Assembly (NCBI GenBank): GCA_003184365.1
Contig: NKYR01000179.1
Location: forward strand, 125 to 58,998
Direction: 5' to 3'
Length of the DNA stretch: 58,874 nucleotides
From: Evernia prunastri
Taxonomy: Eukaryota; Ascomycota; Lecanoromycetes; Lecanorales; Parmeliaceae
In this document: positions 9,916-20,508 of the stretch, piece after piece
Layout: the number at the start of each line of letters is the position of its first letter
Numbering within the stretch: the first letter of the stretch is position 1
Position numbers and translations under genes: made by a program
Notes under the pieces: generated by a model
What the model was told of the DNA's origin: nothing
Database searches by the model: none
The model's input: the letters and a program-made list of their open reading frames with translations, nothing else

Positions 9916-11703
9916 ATGAAAGGTACTACGTCCGCTTCACGCATTGCCAACCAAGCATGCAGAGCATCCCGGAGGAGCGCTTTTCCTACACTACGTCCGT
10001 CACAACGACGGCAGTATAACAGCCAATTCTCTCCCAGTGAAGGCATCCTTACCTACAAACTTCTGGTTCGCTGCGTCCTCGGCCTCGGCGCCGGTACGGT
10101 ACTATATCGTGGCTCCAAACACCTCCACCTCACCGAACTCCACGCCGAAGCACCTCCTGCTCCCGCTGAAGTCAAGCTTGAAAGGCCCAAGAAGACCAAG
10201 GGGCTATCGAAAGAAGAGAACCGTGATAGCATCAGCTCACAGCATCTCCAAGTGAAGAAGAGTTGGGAAAACCCCGGCGTCTGCGCGTGGGGGTCAAATA
10301 GTGGGAGGGTGGCAGCGCCAGATTCGGACGAAGCCTTGATAAAACAGCCGAGGAGGATACCGTTCTTTGACGGCGTATTACTACGTGATTTTAAGCTGGA
10401 CAGGAACTTTGGGGCTGCGATTACCGAGAAGGGGGATTTGCTGCAGTGGGGTACTGGGTTCTCGAGAGATATCCGGCAGCCTACGCCTACATTGACGGGA
10501 AAAGATTTGACGGCCGTGACGGTCTCGAGGGATAGGATCGTAGCGTTGGCATCGAATGGCAAGGTTTACTCTTTGCCTATATCGCAGGAGGATCAGGCTA
10601 AGGGTGCTAAACCCATGGAGAGTTCGTGGTTGCCCTTCTGGAGCTCGCGAGCGAATGTCAGCTATCGTTTACTACAACCACAAAATATGGGATGGGGCGA
10701 GAAAGTGTCGTCGATCAGCTCCGGTCTTGAAAACGTCCTTATCCTTACTTCCAGTGGCCGCCTTTTCAGTGCTGCTTCCAGCAGTGAAGATTTCCCATCT
10801 AGAGGTGAAATGGGTGTCCCAGGCTTATCGTGGAATACTCGACCCTCTGGCCCTTATGATCAACCACACGAGATAACAACTCTTCGCGGGTTCGAGATTA
10901 CAGCTATCGCAACAGGAGACTTTCACTCTTTAGCACTAGATAAAGAAGGTCGCGCCTTTGCATTTGGCGATAATAGCTCCGGTCAACTCGGCTTTGATCC
11001 TAGCGGGGAGTCCCCGTACATCGATGCTCCATCCTTATTACCAATCTCCAGACTCTACTCAGGAACAAACCTCTCACCTCGCGTGACTTCTGTCTCAGCT
11101 GGTGGTTCGAATTCGTTCTTCACTGTGGATGCGACTCGAGTGGCTCAACCCGGCGAAGCTTCCGCTGCCCAACTTGGTCTCGGTCGCGTTACGGCTGACA
11201 CCTGGGCTTGTGGGCAAGGCATTTTAGGCACTTTGGGCACTGGCCGCTGGACTCACATCCAAGGCACACCGACAAAGATCAAGGCGCTCAGTGGTCTCTT
11301 CGAATTTGATGAGGGCAACAACACTGTTATTCCAATTAGACTAAAGCGGCTGTCCGTGGGCAGCACTCATGCTAGTGCAACCATGGACAATGTAACCCAC
11401 GTACGAGCCGGGACTTCTTCGTCCACTGATTCTCGCAATGATACCAATTGGGGTGCTGATGTAGTTTGGTGGGGTGGGAATGAGAATTATCAACTTGGAA
11501 TGGGGAAGAGGAATAACATTGCCGTCCCGGGATATATTGCGCCTCTAGACGCTGCAGCAGAGAAGGCGGTAGGAAAGCGGAGGGAGGAACATCGCCTCCA
11601 AATCACCCCTCGACACAAGGTCGATGTCAATGGCCGGAAAGTGAGTATGGAGCAGAGAGTCGAATGTGGGAGGATGGTGAGCGCGGTGTATTCTGGCGTC
11701 TAG
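9916..11703 (+). CDS. FMP25: FMP25-like mitochondrial RCC1-repeat protein
   Basis: A single-exon gene of 595 aa. The N-terminus is rich in Arg, Ser and Ala without acidic residues (RASRRSAFPTLRPSQRRQ), as in a mitochondrial presequence, followed by a possible membrane stretch (LLVRCVLGLGAGTVLY). From about residue 120 there are RCC1-type repeats: GVCAWGSNSGRV, LLQWGTGF, ITAIATGDFHSLALDKEGRAFAFGDNSSGQLG, TWACGQGILGTLG and VVWWGGNENYQLGMG. The layout and length fit the family of yeast Fmp25, an inner-membrane protein needed for respiratory complex III assembly. Orthology is inferred from architecture. Expression as a mitochondrial protein is inferred from the presequence. Confidence 0.8.
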   Translation: MKGTTSASRIANQACRASRRSAFPTLRPSQRRQYNSQFSPSEGILTYKLLVRCVLGLGAGTVLYRGSKHLHLTELHAEAPPAPAEVKLERPKKTKGLSKEENRDSISSQHLQVKKSWENPGVCAWGSNSGRVAAPDSDEALIKQPRRIPFFDGVLLRDFKLDRNFGAAITEKGDLLQWGTGFSRDIRQPTPTLTGKDLTAVTVSRDRIVALASNGKVYSLPISQEDQAKGAKPMESSWLPFWSSRANVSYRLLQPQNMGWGEKVSSISSGLENVLILTSSGRLFSAASSSEDFPSRGEMGVPGLSWNTRPSGPYDQPHEITTLRGFEITAIATGDFHSLALDKEGRAFAFGDNSSGQLGFDPSGESPYIDAPSLLPISRLYSGTNLSPRVTSVSAGGSNSFFTVDATRVAQPGEASAAQLGLGRVTADTWACGQGILGTLGTGRWTHIQGTPTKIKALSGLFEFDEGNNTVIPIRLKRLSVGSTHASATMDNVTHVRAGTSSSTDSRNDTNWGADVVWWGGNENYQLGMGKRNNIAVPGYIAPLDAAAEKAVGKRREEHRLQITPRHKVDVNGRKVSMEQRVECGRMVSAVYSGV

Positions 11704-13105
11704 TCTTGTCCCTTGGGGACAAAGTTTGCATCGAACATTTCTCGCTCGTTCCCTCTCGCTACAAGGCCCCAAGCATTTGCGCCAGATTTCCTGTCTCGTG
11801 TAAGCAGTCACTGAAGGGGTCGAAGATGGATGTTTTCTGTCTCGACAGTCTTGTTCAAGGGCTGCAGAACATCTACACGAGATGCTTGACAGAGCCAATC
11901 AGGCATCATCCATTATATATAGGCATCAGCCAGGATCCATCTACTGTCCATGAGTAAAAGGGCAGTAGAAGGCTTATTCGAAACGAGGAAGAAGCCTGTT
12001 CGTTAGTGCACATTCACGGATGTGGACGATATGGACGATATGGACGATATGGACCCAATGATCAAACCAATTTGCCATTGATAAGTCTCAAGTCTCCGTA
12101 GGTTACAGGGCCCTCAAAAAGAGGGTTCAGAAGGGAAGCCGTGCGCATGAATAAGAGCAGGTGCAATGTATAGATATTCGGATAGGAATAATTGGAAGAG
12201 CAGATGTTGTTGAAGCAGGTACTGGTAGGTACTTTAGAGAAAAGATTAGGTATCTAGGAGTAAGGAAAGGGTTTCAAGCTTTATGATCTGAGTGGAAAAG
12301 AGATTAAGGTAAGGTAGTAAGGTAGCTTACTTCGCTTACATAGTACTCTAAAGTAAATACAGGCTTGACTCGGCCGAGTAAGATGGTCAAGAAAGTCAGG
12401 CAAAGGAGAAAGCGCCACTGCGCCAAGCTTTCATTAATCGAAGCTACTATAAGCTTAGCCTCTTCATGTAATGCCGTAACTAACCAAAGTGACAGGGCCG
12501 GTTCCCACCTGGAACAGTTAGGTAGTAGTAAGGGATCAACAAGGTCACGAACAAGAACCAGAACAAGAATCTTAGAGTATCCCGTACAAGCAACAACTCC
12601 TCACTCGTTGGCATAACTTTCCCTTCCCACTAACCAGACTACATATCAGTTATCACATCCAATCCCTCTCTCCCAATCTCTTCTCTAGCTCCATTAAAAC
12701 CCGCATATCAGAGCCTCTCTCGAATGGATGCACGGCCACCAATTGGCTGCTATTTCCGGTAGCATCTCCAGTCGCATATCAGAGCCAACAGCAATACAAT
12801 AGCTACTGCATCACGCATATAACCTGCGAACCATTCTTCCTACCCGAGTCCGTTCCCCGGGACTCGCGCTTATCATCCTTGCAAGAATTCTCTCTGCTGT
12901 GCGCCTTCTGTCGGTCTCTCCCCGCCTTTTGCGCAGGTGCCACAACAATTACAGCTTCTCCCACGGCGTCGCGCCCGCTTTCCGGCCGGACAGATTGGCA
13001 GAGGTGCAATACAATGTCAAAGGCGTCTGCAGTGTCAGGCAGGATCAAGCTCGGGAACATTGGACAGGGGGCAAATCTTGGAGATTTTGGTAAAGAGGGA
13101 GCACG
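11704..13105. promoter_or_regulatory. Long upstream region of wc-1
   Basis: 1.4 kb separates FMP25 from the wc-1 start codon. It contains a 9-bp tandem repeat (12023-12054), several GGTAAGGTAG-like runs near 12310-12335 and short upstream ATGs, for example at 12879. Long leaders are common for this regulator in other fungi, but no specific light-responsive element was identified here. Confidence 0.4.
12023..12054 (+). repeat. 9-bp tandem repeat (tggacgata, about 3.6 units)
   Basis: Three perfect copies of tggacgata plus tggac are seen in the wc-1 upstream region. Confidence 0.85.
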
Positions 13106-16100
13106 ATGGATCAAACCAACGTGAGCAATATGAACAATTACTACGAAAGGCAGTACTCGCAGGAGGACCTGCAGACGTTGGTGGACCTGAACAATCATGA
13201 TGCGATGATGGGCATCATAGGTTCGAATGGAGCGGACGCCTCGGGCATGATGGGCGGCCAAACATTGGATGACATTATCCATCAGAATCAGAAGGAAATA
13301 CAGCGGAGAAGCAGCTTTCACCATTCTAATTCCTACACGTCCAACCGACCAATACAGGAGTTGGATTCCAGAAAGTCGTCGATGTTGGAATTTGGCCCTG
13401 GAAACAACAGCGACCTCGAAGGGTTCCAGTTCGATCCAACTCCTGTTCCAACAAGTTCTAATATGCACCGTCCCGGAAACATTGCCCAACGACGACTCGA
13501 CAGTCAAAGAGCTAGACGGCAGCTCTCTAACGAACATCTTGCACTCAACACAAGCTTCCACAGTATGGCACCAAGCTATACACCAATATCATCCTCTTCA
13601 CCCTACGGCCATAACTTCGATGCTGCTGAGTCGCTCGGCTACGACATGTCCGGAACATATATAGATAACAACATGCTCATGGGCATGGATTTTTCTGGTG
13701 CTGGTTTGGACAATGGCACAAATGGTGACTTGACTCCGAGGAATGCGTATACGGGAAACAATTTCACAACCGACACGTCAACCCCACCTATGCCGCAAAA
13801 TATGTCTGCTTCGATACCTGAGCAAATGCACGATCCTGGAGGAGGCGGCATGGGTGGGCTCGCTACACAAAATGGGATGGAGAATATGTCAAGTATGCAG
13901 GTATCAGATCAGATGCAGAACTTGCAAGTCGACCTTAGCCAACCTCAGATCCCTATGCCCAGCACGAGTCCTCTGATGCAGATGTCAGGATCCCATGGGC
14001 TACCCGACCTCGACCCCCCTCAAAAGCCTCGACCCACTGCTAACCTTGATATCACCACAAATAACGGGGTACCGTATCAGGGTCAAGGAAGTGCTTCGCA
14101 GCAGGTGATACCTCAGTATCGCAACGCTTATTCATCCAGCGGCTTCGATATGCTTGGGGTCCTTATGAGAGTTGCTGCGAGGCCGAAACCACAAATCAAC
14201 ATAGGAGCGGTCGATATGTCATGTGCCTTCGTCGTATGCGACGTGACTCAGCACGACATACCGATTGTATATTGCTCCGACGTCTTTGAACGTCTGACCG
14301 CCTATACACGGCATGAGATATTGGGGAGAAACTGCCGGTTCCTCCAATCTCCGGACGGCAAGATTCAGACAGGCGTCAAGCGGAAGTATGTCGACGATCA
14401 ATCCGTATTTCGCATCAAGAATATGATCACTCAGAGGCAGGAAACGCAAATCAGTCTGATCAATTACCGAAAAGGAGGACAGCCGTTTATGAATTTGCTT
14501 ACTATGATACCCATAACATGGGACAGCGATGAAATCAAGTATTATGTTGGGTTTCAGGTTGACCTTGTTGAACAACCAACGTCCATAACAAACAAGAACC
14601 CTGGTAAGTATAACTATTTTTGATTCCTCCTAGAGGAACTCACTAAAAGTCGTCCAGATGGGTCATACAGCATTAATTACCAGCGTGGCTTACTGCCACG
14701 ATATGTCGTACCCGATCATCCTGGCCATCAGAATTCTGAACTCGCCCAGACTGTTGCTCGTGACGATGTCTCTACAGTTCTGAGTACTATCGGTTCTGGG
14801 GAATCGGAGTTGTCAAAACGAATATGGGACAAGGTTCTGCTCGAGAATACCGACGATGTTGTTCACGTCCTGTCTCTGAAGGGGCTCTTCCTCTACCTGT
14901 CTCCGTCGAGTCGCAAAGTTCTCGAGTATGATCCTAGCGAGCTTGTGGGTACAGCACTGTCTTCTGTCTGCCACCCAAGTGACATCGTTCCGGTTACCCG
15001 TGAACTCAAAGATACTTCAGCTGGAGCTGCTGTCAACGTCGTCTTTAGAATCCGTCGCAAACACAGCGGCTACACATGGTTCGAGAGTCACGGGTCACTC
15101 CATCTCGAGCAAGGCAAAGGACGAAAGTGCATCATCATGGTAGGTCGAGAACGCCCTGTCTATGCATTGGCAAGGGAAGACATAATGTCTGTGGGTGGCT
15201 TCGGTGAGAGTGAACTTTGGAGTAAGATGTCGACGTCGGGCATGTTCCTGTTCGTCTCATCTAATGTCCGCAGTCTTCTTGACCGTCAGCCGGAAGATCT
15301 CGTTGGGACCAGTTGTCAGGCACTCATGCGGGCAGATGCGAAGCTTGAGTTTGGCAAAATACTAGAGGTTGCTCGCACAGGTGTTCGAGCGACTTTTAAG
15401 CATGACGTACAGAACAAGCGGGGGCAAGTGCTGTCAGCTCGGACGACAATCTACCCTGGAGATGCATGCGAGGGCCAGAAGCCCACATTTCTGGTGGCCC
15501 AAACCCGACTGTTGAAGTTGCCACGCACTCTGAATAGACAATCATCCAACATATCCCCCAAAACGGATCAAAAATCCTCCAGTCCCGCATCGTCTGCCGG
15601 TGGCGCATCCGCTGGAAACCAGACCCCCAAATCCGCTTCTGGAGCTGTGAAGGCGGATGGAGTGACCACGCAGGCAGGTGGGATGGGTCTAGTACTCGGC
15701 AACCAGCACGAAGCTCTCGCGTCAGAGGACAATGTCTTCGACGAACTTAAGACCACAAGGAGTACCAGTTGGCAATTTGAACTTCGCCAAATGGAGAAGA
15801 GAAATCGGCTGCTTGCAGAAGAGCTACAGAGTCTGCTCTCGAGCAAGAAGAAGAGGAAAAGACGGAATGGGGCGGGTAACTTGCAGAAAGACTGCGCTAA
15901 CTGCCATACGGGGACCACGCCTGAGTGGAGGCGAGGCCCAAGTGGCAATCGCGATCTGTGTAACAGCTGTGGGCTCAGGTGGGCTAAAGAGGTAGGTGTT
16001 CCGCTGTCACATTGCTCAGATGCATCCAACTAAAAGTGATAGAATGGCCGGGTAACACCGCGAACATCGTCACAGAAAAGCGACAAGGATTCCGCCTCGC

Positions 16101-16213
16101 CTGCAGGAAACAACAACAACAACCTCAACTCCTACCAACGCGGTCGACCAGATCCCCGACAGCAAGTCAGTACCTCTGCCCGAGCAGAGGTCCCGCCCAG
16201 CTCTCAGGGCTGA
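13106..16213 (+). CDS. wc-1: White collar-1 blue-light receptor and GATA transcription factor
   Basis: Three exons: 13106-14603, 14658-15991 and 16043-16213, giving 1000 aa. The N-terminal 370 residues are Met/Asn/Gln/Ser-rich and low in complexity. The LOV domain follows with GRNCRFLQ; its photoactive Cys is residue 410, which forms the flavin adduct in this family. A PAS domain begins near SKRIWDKVLLENTDDVVHVL and a third near ELWSKMSTSGMFLFVSS. A basic cluster (KKKRKRR) leads into a GATA zinc finger, C-x2-C-x18-C-x2-C, at about residues 912-936. The last exon (NGRVTPRTSSQKS, then poly-Asn) is joined across a 51-bp intron. WC-1 pairs with WC-2 to drive light-induced and circadian transcription. 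All domains look intact. The start is the ATG before DQTNVSNMNNYYE. Confidence 0.95.
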
Positions 16214-17826
16214 TTCGCGCAATGCGACGAAGCATTGTCTCCACACTACTTGAATGAGGGATGAGGAGGGCCATGTCAAGCGTCTTCTGCCTTCTGCATG
16301 GCGCTCGGTCGGCGCATTGTCTACTCGTCCACATGGCGTTGGGCGCGGTGCCCGCTGGTAACGGCAATCATGCGCTGCTCTACGGAGGAAGGGGCCACAG
16401 CTTGCTTAGGTCGCTGGCTCTGGGCTAGCACGGCGTTACAAACAACAAACAAACAACACATTATTGCCGTTTAAAACATTGAAAGCCAAATGTTTCATTA
16501 TTGACAACCGTTTTCCCCCGAGAACCTTGTTGCACCGTTGCTGCCCAAACATCCCCCCCTTTTTTCCCCTTCCTTCCTTCCTTCATCCACAAATGTCCAA
16601 CGTGGCCCCAACCTACGTCGTAGAGCGAAATCATAAAAAAAATCAAAAAATCGTGGCCCCACTGCGAGCGAAGCGACAAATAGGGTAGGTAGTGTAGTAG
16701 TAGTGTATAAAGTTGTAGGGAGCAAGGTAAAATGGAGTCCTTCGTTTCATCCCTCTCTGCTCCCCCTTTTTCCCCAACTCGAGATCCCTGCCTCGAGAGA
16801 CCGGGACGTCTGTTTCGCATCGCACTACTGCGGGCCAAGACGTCCCTGGGAGACCCGGCCCTGGGCTCCCCAATTGCAGTTATCAGCCAAATCGCCATGC
16901 CCCCTATCCAGTCCTCCCGTTTTCCTTTCTGCCTAACCGAAATTTGCTAGAGCCTGCATAATCTTTTTTGCGGCCGGGGAAAGGAATTGATTATCAGGAA
17001 ATGCTCTAGGTACATAGCTTCAAGCCTTTGACTTTCGATAATGTGGTTGCGAAACGTCAAAACCCACTACCTTTTCATCTTCACAGAATTTATACTGTAG
17101 GTACATTCTTTCGGTGGGGTGTCACTGCCCACGAGGGGGGGTGGAAACTCGTGGGAGAAAAGAATTTTGGGGATAGAGTTTTCGCCCCCCCCCCCAAACC
17201 CCGTGGAAAGGAAACGAATTGGGGGAAGCACATGGTTGGCAGGGGTTCCTGGGTTGTGAGTTGTGACGATCAATCGAGCTTCACTTCAACAACATTCACA
17301 AGGGTGAGGGAGGGGAGGGGCAAGGGGAAGAAGGAAGGAAAGTGCGATCTTCACCAGATCGACTTGTTGTTAAATTTGCCCTACTTAATCATCGCTGGGA
17401 GAGCTTCTGGAAGCTTTGGGGAGAGAAGGGAGGGGGGTTTTTTTGTTGCTTCGTCTTTATATAATAAGTTGTTAGATTTTTTTTGGGTCTCAATTCAATA
17501 TAAATTGAATTGATTGCTTTGAAGCTACCTACAACTTCGCCCCCCCCCCTTGTGCAACTGATACCTGTCTGTCTGAAGAGATTCCAATTGCCCATTGCCA
17601 TTGCCCAACGACGACGACGAAGACGGTTTCTCCCCACACGCGTAATCTCCCTCCGCTTGAGAAACCCCAGGGCAACAACCCACCCCTCCTCCGCCTCCTC
17701 CTCTACATTCTCCCTCAAAAAACGAGACCAGCAGCAACAGCACCTCGCACAGCCGCGGAGCTGCGGGGAGCAAATCTGTCCGCGCGCGAAGAGGGGGGCA
17801 ACGGCGAGAGTAGTTCCCCGCGCGAT
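16214..17826. other. Intergenic with homopolymer runs, no gene seen
   Basis: 1.6 kb between wc-1 and the Ras-like gene. It is rich in C-, T- and G-runs, for example a C run at about 17187-17196, CCTTCCTTCCTTCC near 16568 and T runs near 17440-17490. CT-rich tracts like these are common in fungal promoters and leaders, and the right part probably belongs to the Ras-like gene. The open frames on both strands look like shadows of this skewed composition. Confidence 0.45.
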
Positions 17827-18850
17827 ATGGGGGACCAGGACCGGATATCCATAACGATTTGTGGCGATGGGGGCTGCGGTATGGCCCAAACGAACACATG
17901 ATGTTGCTACGCTCGCTCAAATGGCGGACGATTTGACTGAAACCCTGGGGCTCCCCCCTTTTCAGGCAAATCCTCTATAACGCTACGGCTGGTACGGAGT
18001 CAATGGACGCATGAGTAAGAGTTTGACTCCACTCCCTCGTCCTGTAGTACAAGTGGGCTGATGACAGCGTCTCTTTTTTCTACAAGATACGACCCTACGA
18101 TAGGTAAACCCTCGCCATCCCTGCCCCTGACATCCCCCCCTCCCTCCCTGGGCGACTCTGACCACCCCCTTCGTGCTCCGCAGAGGACTCCTACTCCACG
18201 ACCCGCACCATCGACGGGCGGTCCTACTTCCTCTCCCTGACCGACACGGCCGGGCAGGAGGAATATCGCGGCCTCTGGGCCGCCTCGAACCTCAAGTCGG
18301 ACGCCTTCCTCCTCGTCTACGACATCACCGCCGCCTCCTCCCTCGACACCCTCGACTACTTCATGCAGATGATCGACTGCGAGTGCGACCACCGGCAGGA
18401 CACGGGCGGCGTGCAGCCGGTCAAGCTCGTCGCGGGGAACAAGTGCGATTTGAAGGACGGCCGGGTGGTGAGCAGCCGGCAGGGGCTGGAGTACGCGCGG
18501 AGCCGGGGCTGTGGGTTTATGGAGACGAGCGCGAGGGAGATGGTCAATATTGAGGAAACTTTTGCTCGTGAGTGGATTTTCTTCCTGTTTTCTGGGTGCC
18601 GGAGGAACAGGGCTAACTCTCTCTACGTAAAGTGATCGTCCGCCGTGTGGTCGCCGCCCGCCAACACGCCGCCGGCACCGGTGCCGCACCACCGCAGAGG
18701 AACCCAGGTCCCTTCAGCCACGCACAGCCCGCATCCCGAACGCAACCGTACGGCGGCGAAAAAGAAGCAGACACCACCGACTTCCCCGAAAGGCCTGGAG
18801 CCAAGAAGACGAAGCGGGGCGGGTTCTGGGCGAGGTTCAAATGCTGGTGA
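17827..18850 (+). CDS. Ras-like small GTPase with CW C-terminus
   Basis: Five exons: 17827-17878, 17966-18014, 18087-18103 (17 nt), 18184-18567 and 18633-18850, giving 239 aa. All G motifs are present: P-loop GDGGCGKSS, effector region YDPTIEDSYS, switch II DTAGQEEYRG with the catalytic Gln, NKCD and ETSA. The effector loop is Ras-like. The 50-residue tail is basic (KKTKRGGFWARFKCW) and ends Cys-Trp, so it lacks a standard CAAX box; how it would be lipidated is unclear. A GDGGCGKSSITLRLVRSQW core is shared by a fungal-specific Ras-like subgroup as I recall it. GC content is much higher than in the neighbours. The 17-nt exon is forced by the frame (YDPTI). Confidence 0.88.
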
Positions 18851-19995
18851 TTTTCCTTCGTTCTTGGCATCGGTTATTGAAAGGAATTTCCGGGAGGGGG
18901 AGGGATGAGTCAAGTTCAAGCCATTGGGAAAAAGGGGGGAAAATAGGTTAGATCTGGATAATTGAACTGTCGTTCCCTTTGGGTGGAGTTCTTTGCATGC
19001 ATTTTCCTTGCGCTTGTCGTATATCGGACTTTTAGATCGATACCTTACCTTATCGTGCACTCCATGATGTTGGGCAATTGGGGATAGAGATTGCTGGGTG
19101 GGTGTTATGAACTGGTGTAGGTACGTACGTACGACGTAGCAATACCTGCCTGAGTCTCCCGTGGAGAGCGGAAACTCCCCCAAATGGATAGAGCTATCTG
19201 GCGCGTTTGCCGAGGATAGATATTGTTTACGATGGGAAGAGCGGGGTTGTGATGGTTGATAGGTGATACTTACAGTATCAATGGGGTATGCGCAGGTACG
19301 AGGTAGAAGGGTTTCTGTTGCTGGGTTGGGGAAAAGATGGATTTAGTTGCCCACAAACGAGTAATGTGACGAGTCATCGTGAACAGTTCGCTGAGAATCC
19401 TTCTCGTATTAGGACAAGAAAACGAATATGCCAATCAGCTCAGCATTTAACCCGCCGACTACATACAGAACGAATTGAGTCTGCCATCGCCCATTATCTC
19501 TCCAAAGGTTTTGAACCTTTATATATATTCATGCGTTGATCACTCACAGTTGGTGTCAAAAGTCATTTATCCTTCGAGTCTAAACCCAGCCGTAGGTAAC
19601 ACGAATCAGGAATCCTCATATTTACTTGTATCGATTTATTTGGGTCATGTTCACATAGAATTCAATGTGGTTAAGGACAAACTCTGCGTTCATTTGGTAA
19701 TGGTTTAGGATTTTGGATCAAATGTTCTGGGACATTTCAGGGCCATGGCCCAAAAAAGAAACCCGTCTATCACTAGTCAATGAAGCAAAAGTCTTGAAAA
19801 CGCTTACCGCCTAATTGACGATTCTAGTAGGTCGGAGCTTGAGTCACAGCCGGCGTCAAAAGTCATCATCCTCTAGCGGGCAATAGACCCGAAAAATCCG
19901 ACACATTCTATCAATAAGGACTGCAGCTACGATCTATTATAGGGAACATCTATCTCCCCTTTTCTTTTCACTCGAAATGTTGCCCTCGTTGCTTT
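18851..19995. other. Intergenic, holds the second copy of the dispersed repeat
   Basis: 1.1 kb between convergent genes. Apart from the repeat copy at 19545-19775 and a short extra match to its first part near 19850-19880, nothing coding was recognised. Confidence 0.5.
19545..19775 (+). repeat. Dispersed repeat, copy B
   Basis: It aligns with the reverse complement of 8766-8990 (see copy A). One-base gaps relative to copy A and in-frame stops argue against a coding function. The words GGCGTCAAAAGTCAT at about 19853 repeat its left end (GGTGTCAAAAGTCAT) a second time nearby. Confidence 0.65.
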
Positions 19996-20508
19996 TTACA
20001 TTGCTGCAATGGCAGATCCATTCTTCCCAATTATGCCAGTCCCATCAATGCTCCACTTTGTATCTTTTGCAGTGTTTGCAGCCTCCATGATCTGTCCCAC
20101 GTTGTCTTGGAAATAGACACGGGTATGATTAACGGATTTCGAGGCGAAGGATAACGCGGCAATATTACGCTGGGGTGGCGAAGTTGGAGATGAAAATCTA
20201 GGCGGGGCGGGAGCAGGTACAGCGGATGAGTTTGATGAGCTGGTCACTGATATTGTCCCAGAGCGTTTATGTCTTATTCCGAAGACCAACCCCAGTACAA
20301 CTGCGATAATGACTATCAATCCCACCGCTCCACCCAGCAATATTAGGGTTTTCCTCGAGGGTCGATGAAAGTTGACTTGATTATCAAACCAATACTTCAC
20401 CATGTGCTGCTTGCCGTCATCCAGAGACACCTGCTTTTCCTCAAGTGAAACGACCTGCTTTCCCAAGTCTGGTGGTGGTGGTATATCTTGTTGATTCATT
20501 TGATGCAC
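19996..20508 (-). pseudogene. Truncated fucose-specific-lectin-like membrane protein
   Basis: A 170-codon frame. It has a Pro-rich cytosolic N-terminus, one membrane helix (LILLGGAVGLIVIIAVVLGLVFGI), a Ser/Pro-rich stalk, then NIAALSFASKSVNHTRVYFQDNVGQI and WSIDGTGIIGKNGSAIAA. This last part resembles the first blade of fungal fucose-specific lectin-type beta-propellers, where about 250 more residues should follow. Here the frame stops at once. A GT lies at the stop (ATGTAAAAAG), so an intron is possible, but no minus-strand continuation was found downstream. It is read as a 3'-truncated gene; a short real protein cannot be excluded. Confidence 0.6.

Noticed and set aside
10053..10562. 169-codon frame antisense to FMP25
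   Set aside because: It lies wholly within the coding sequence of a recognised gene and has no family text.
12803..13561. 252-codon minus frame over the wc-1 start
   Set aside because: It overlaps well-supported wc-1 coding sequence, and its translation shows no domain or intron support.
16461..17920. Several 100-166 codon frames on both strands between wc-1 and the Ras-like gene
   Set aside because: They overlap each other in C/T-skewed DNA with homopolymer runs; the translations are low in complexity and the last ones overlap the true first Ras exon.
18000..18692. 230-codon minus frame opposite the Ras-like gene
   Set aside because: It is the shadow of a GC-rich coding region; the plus strand has all G motifs.
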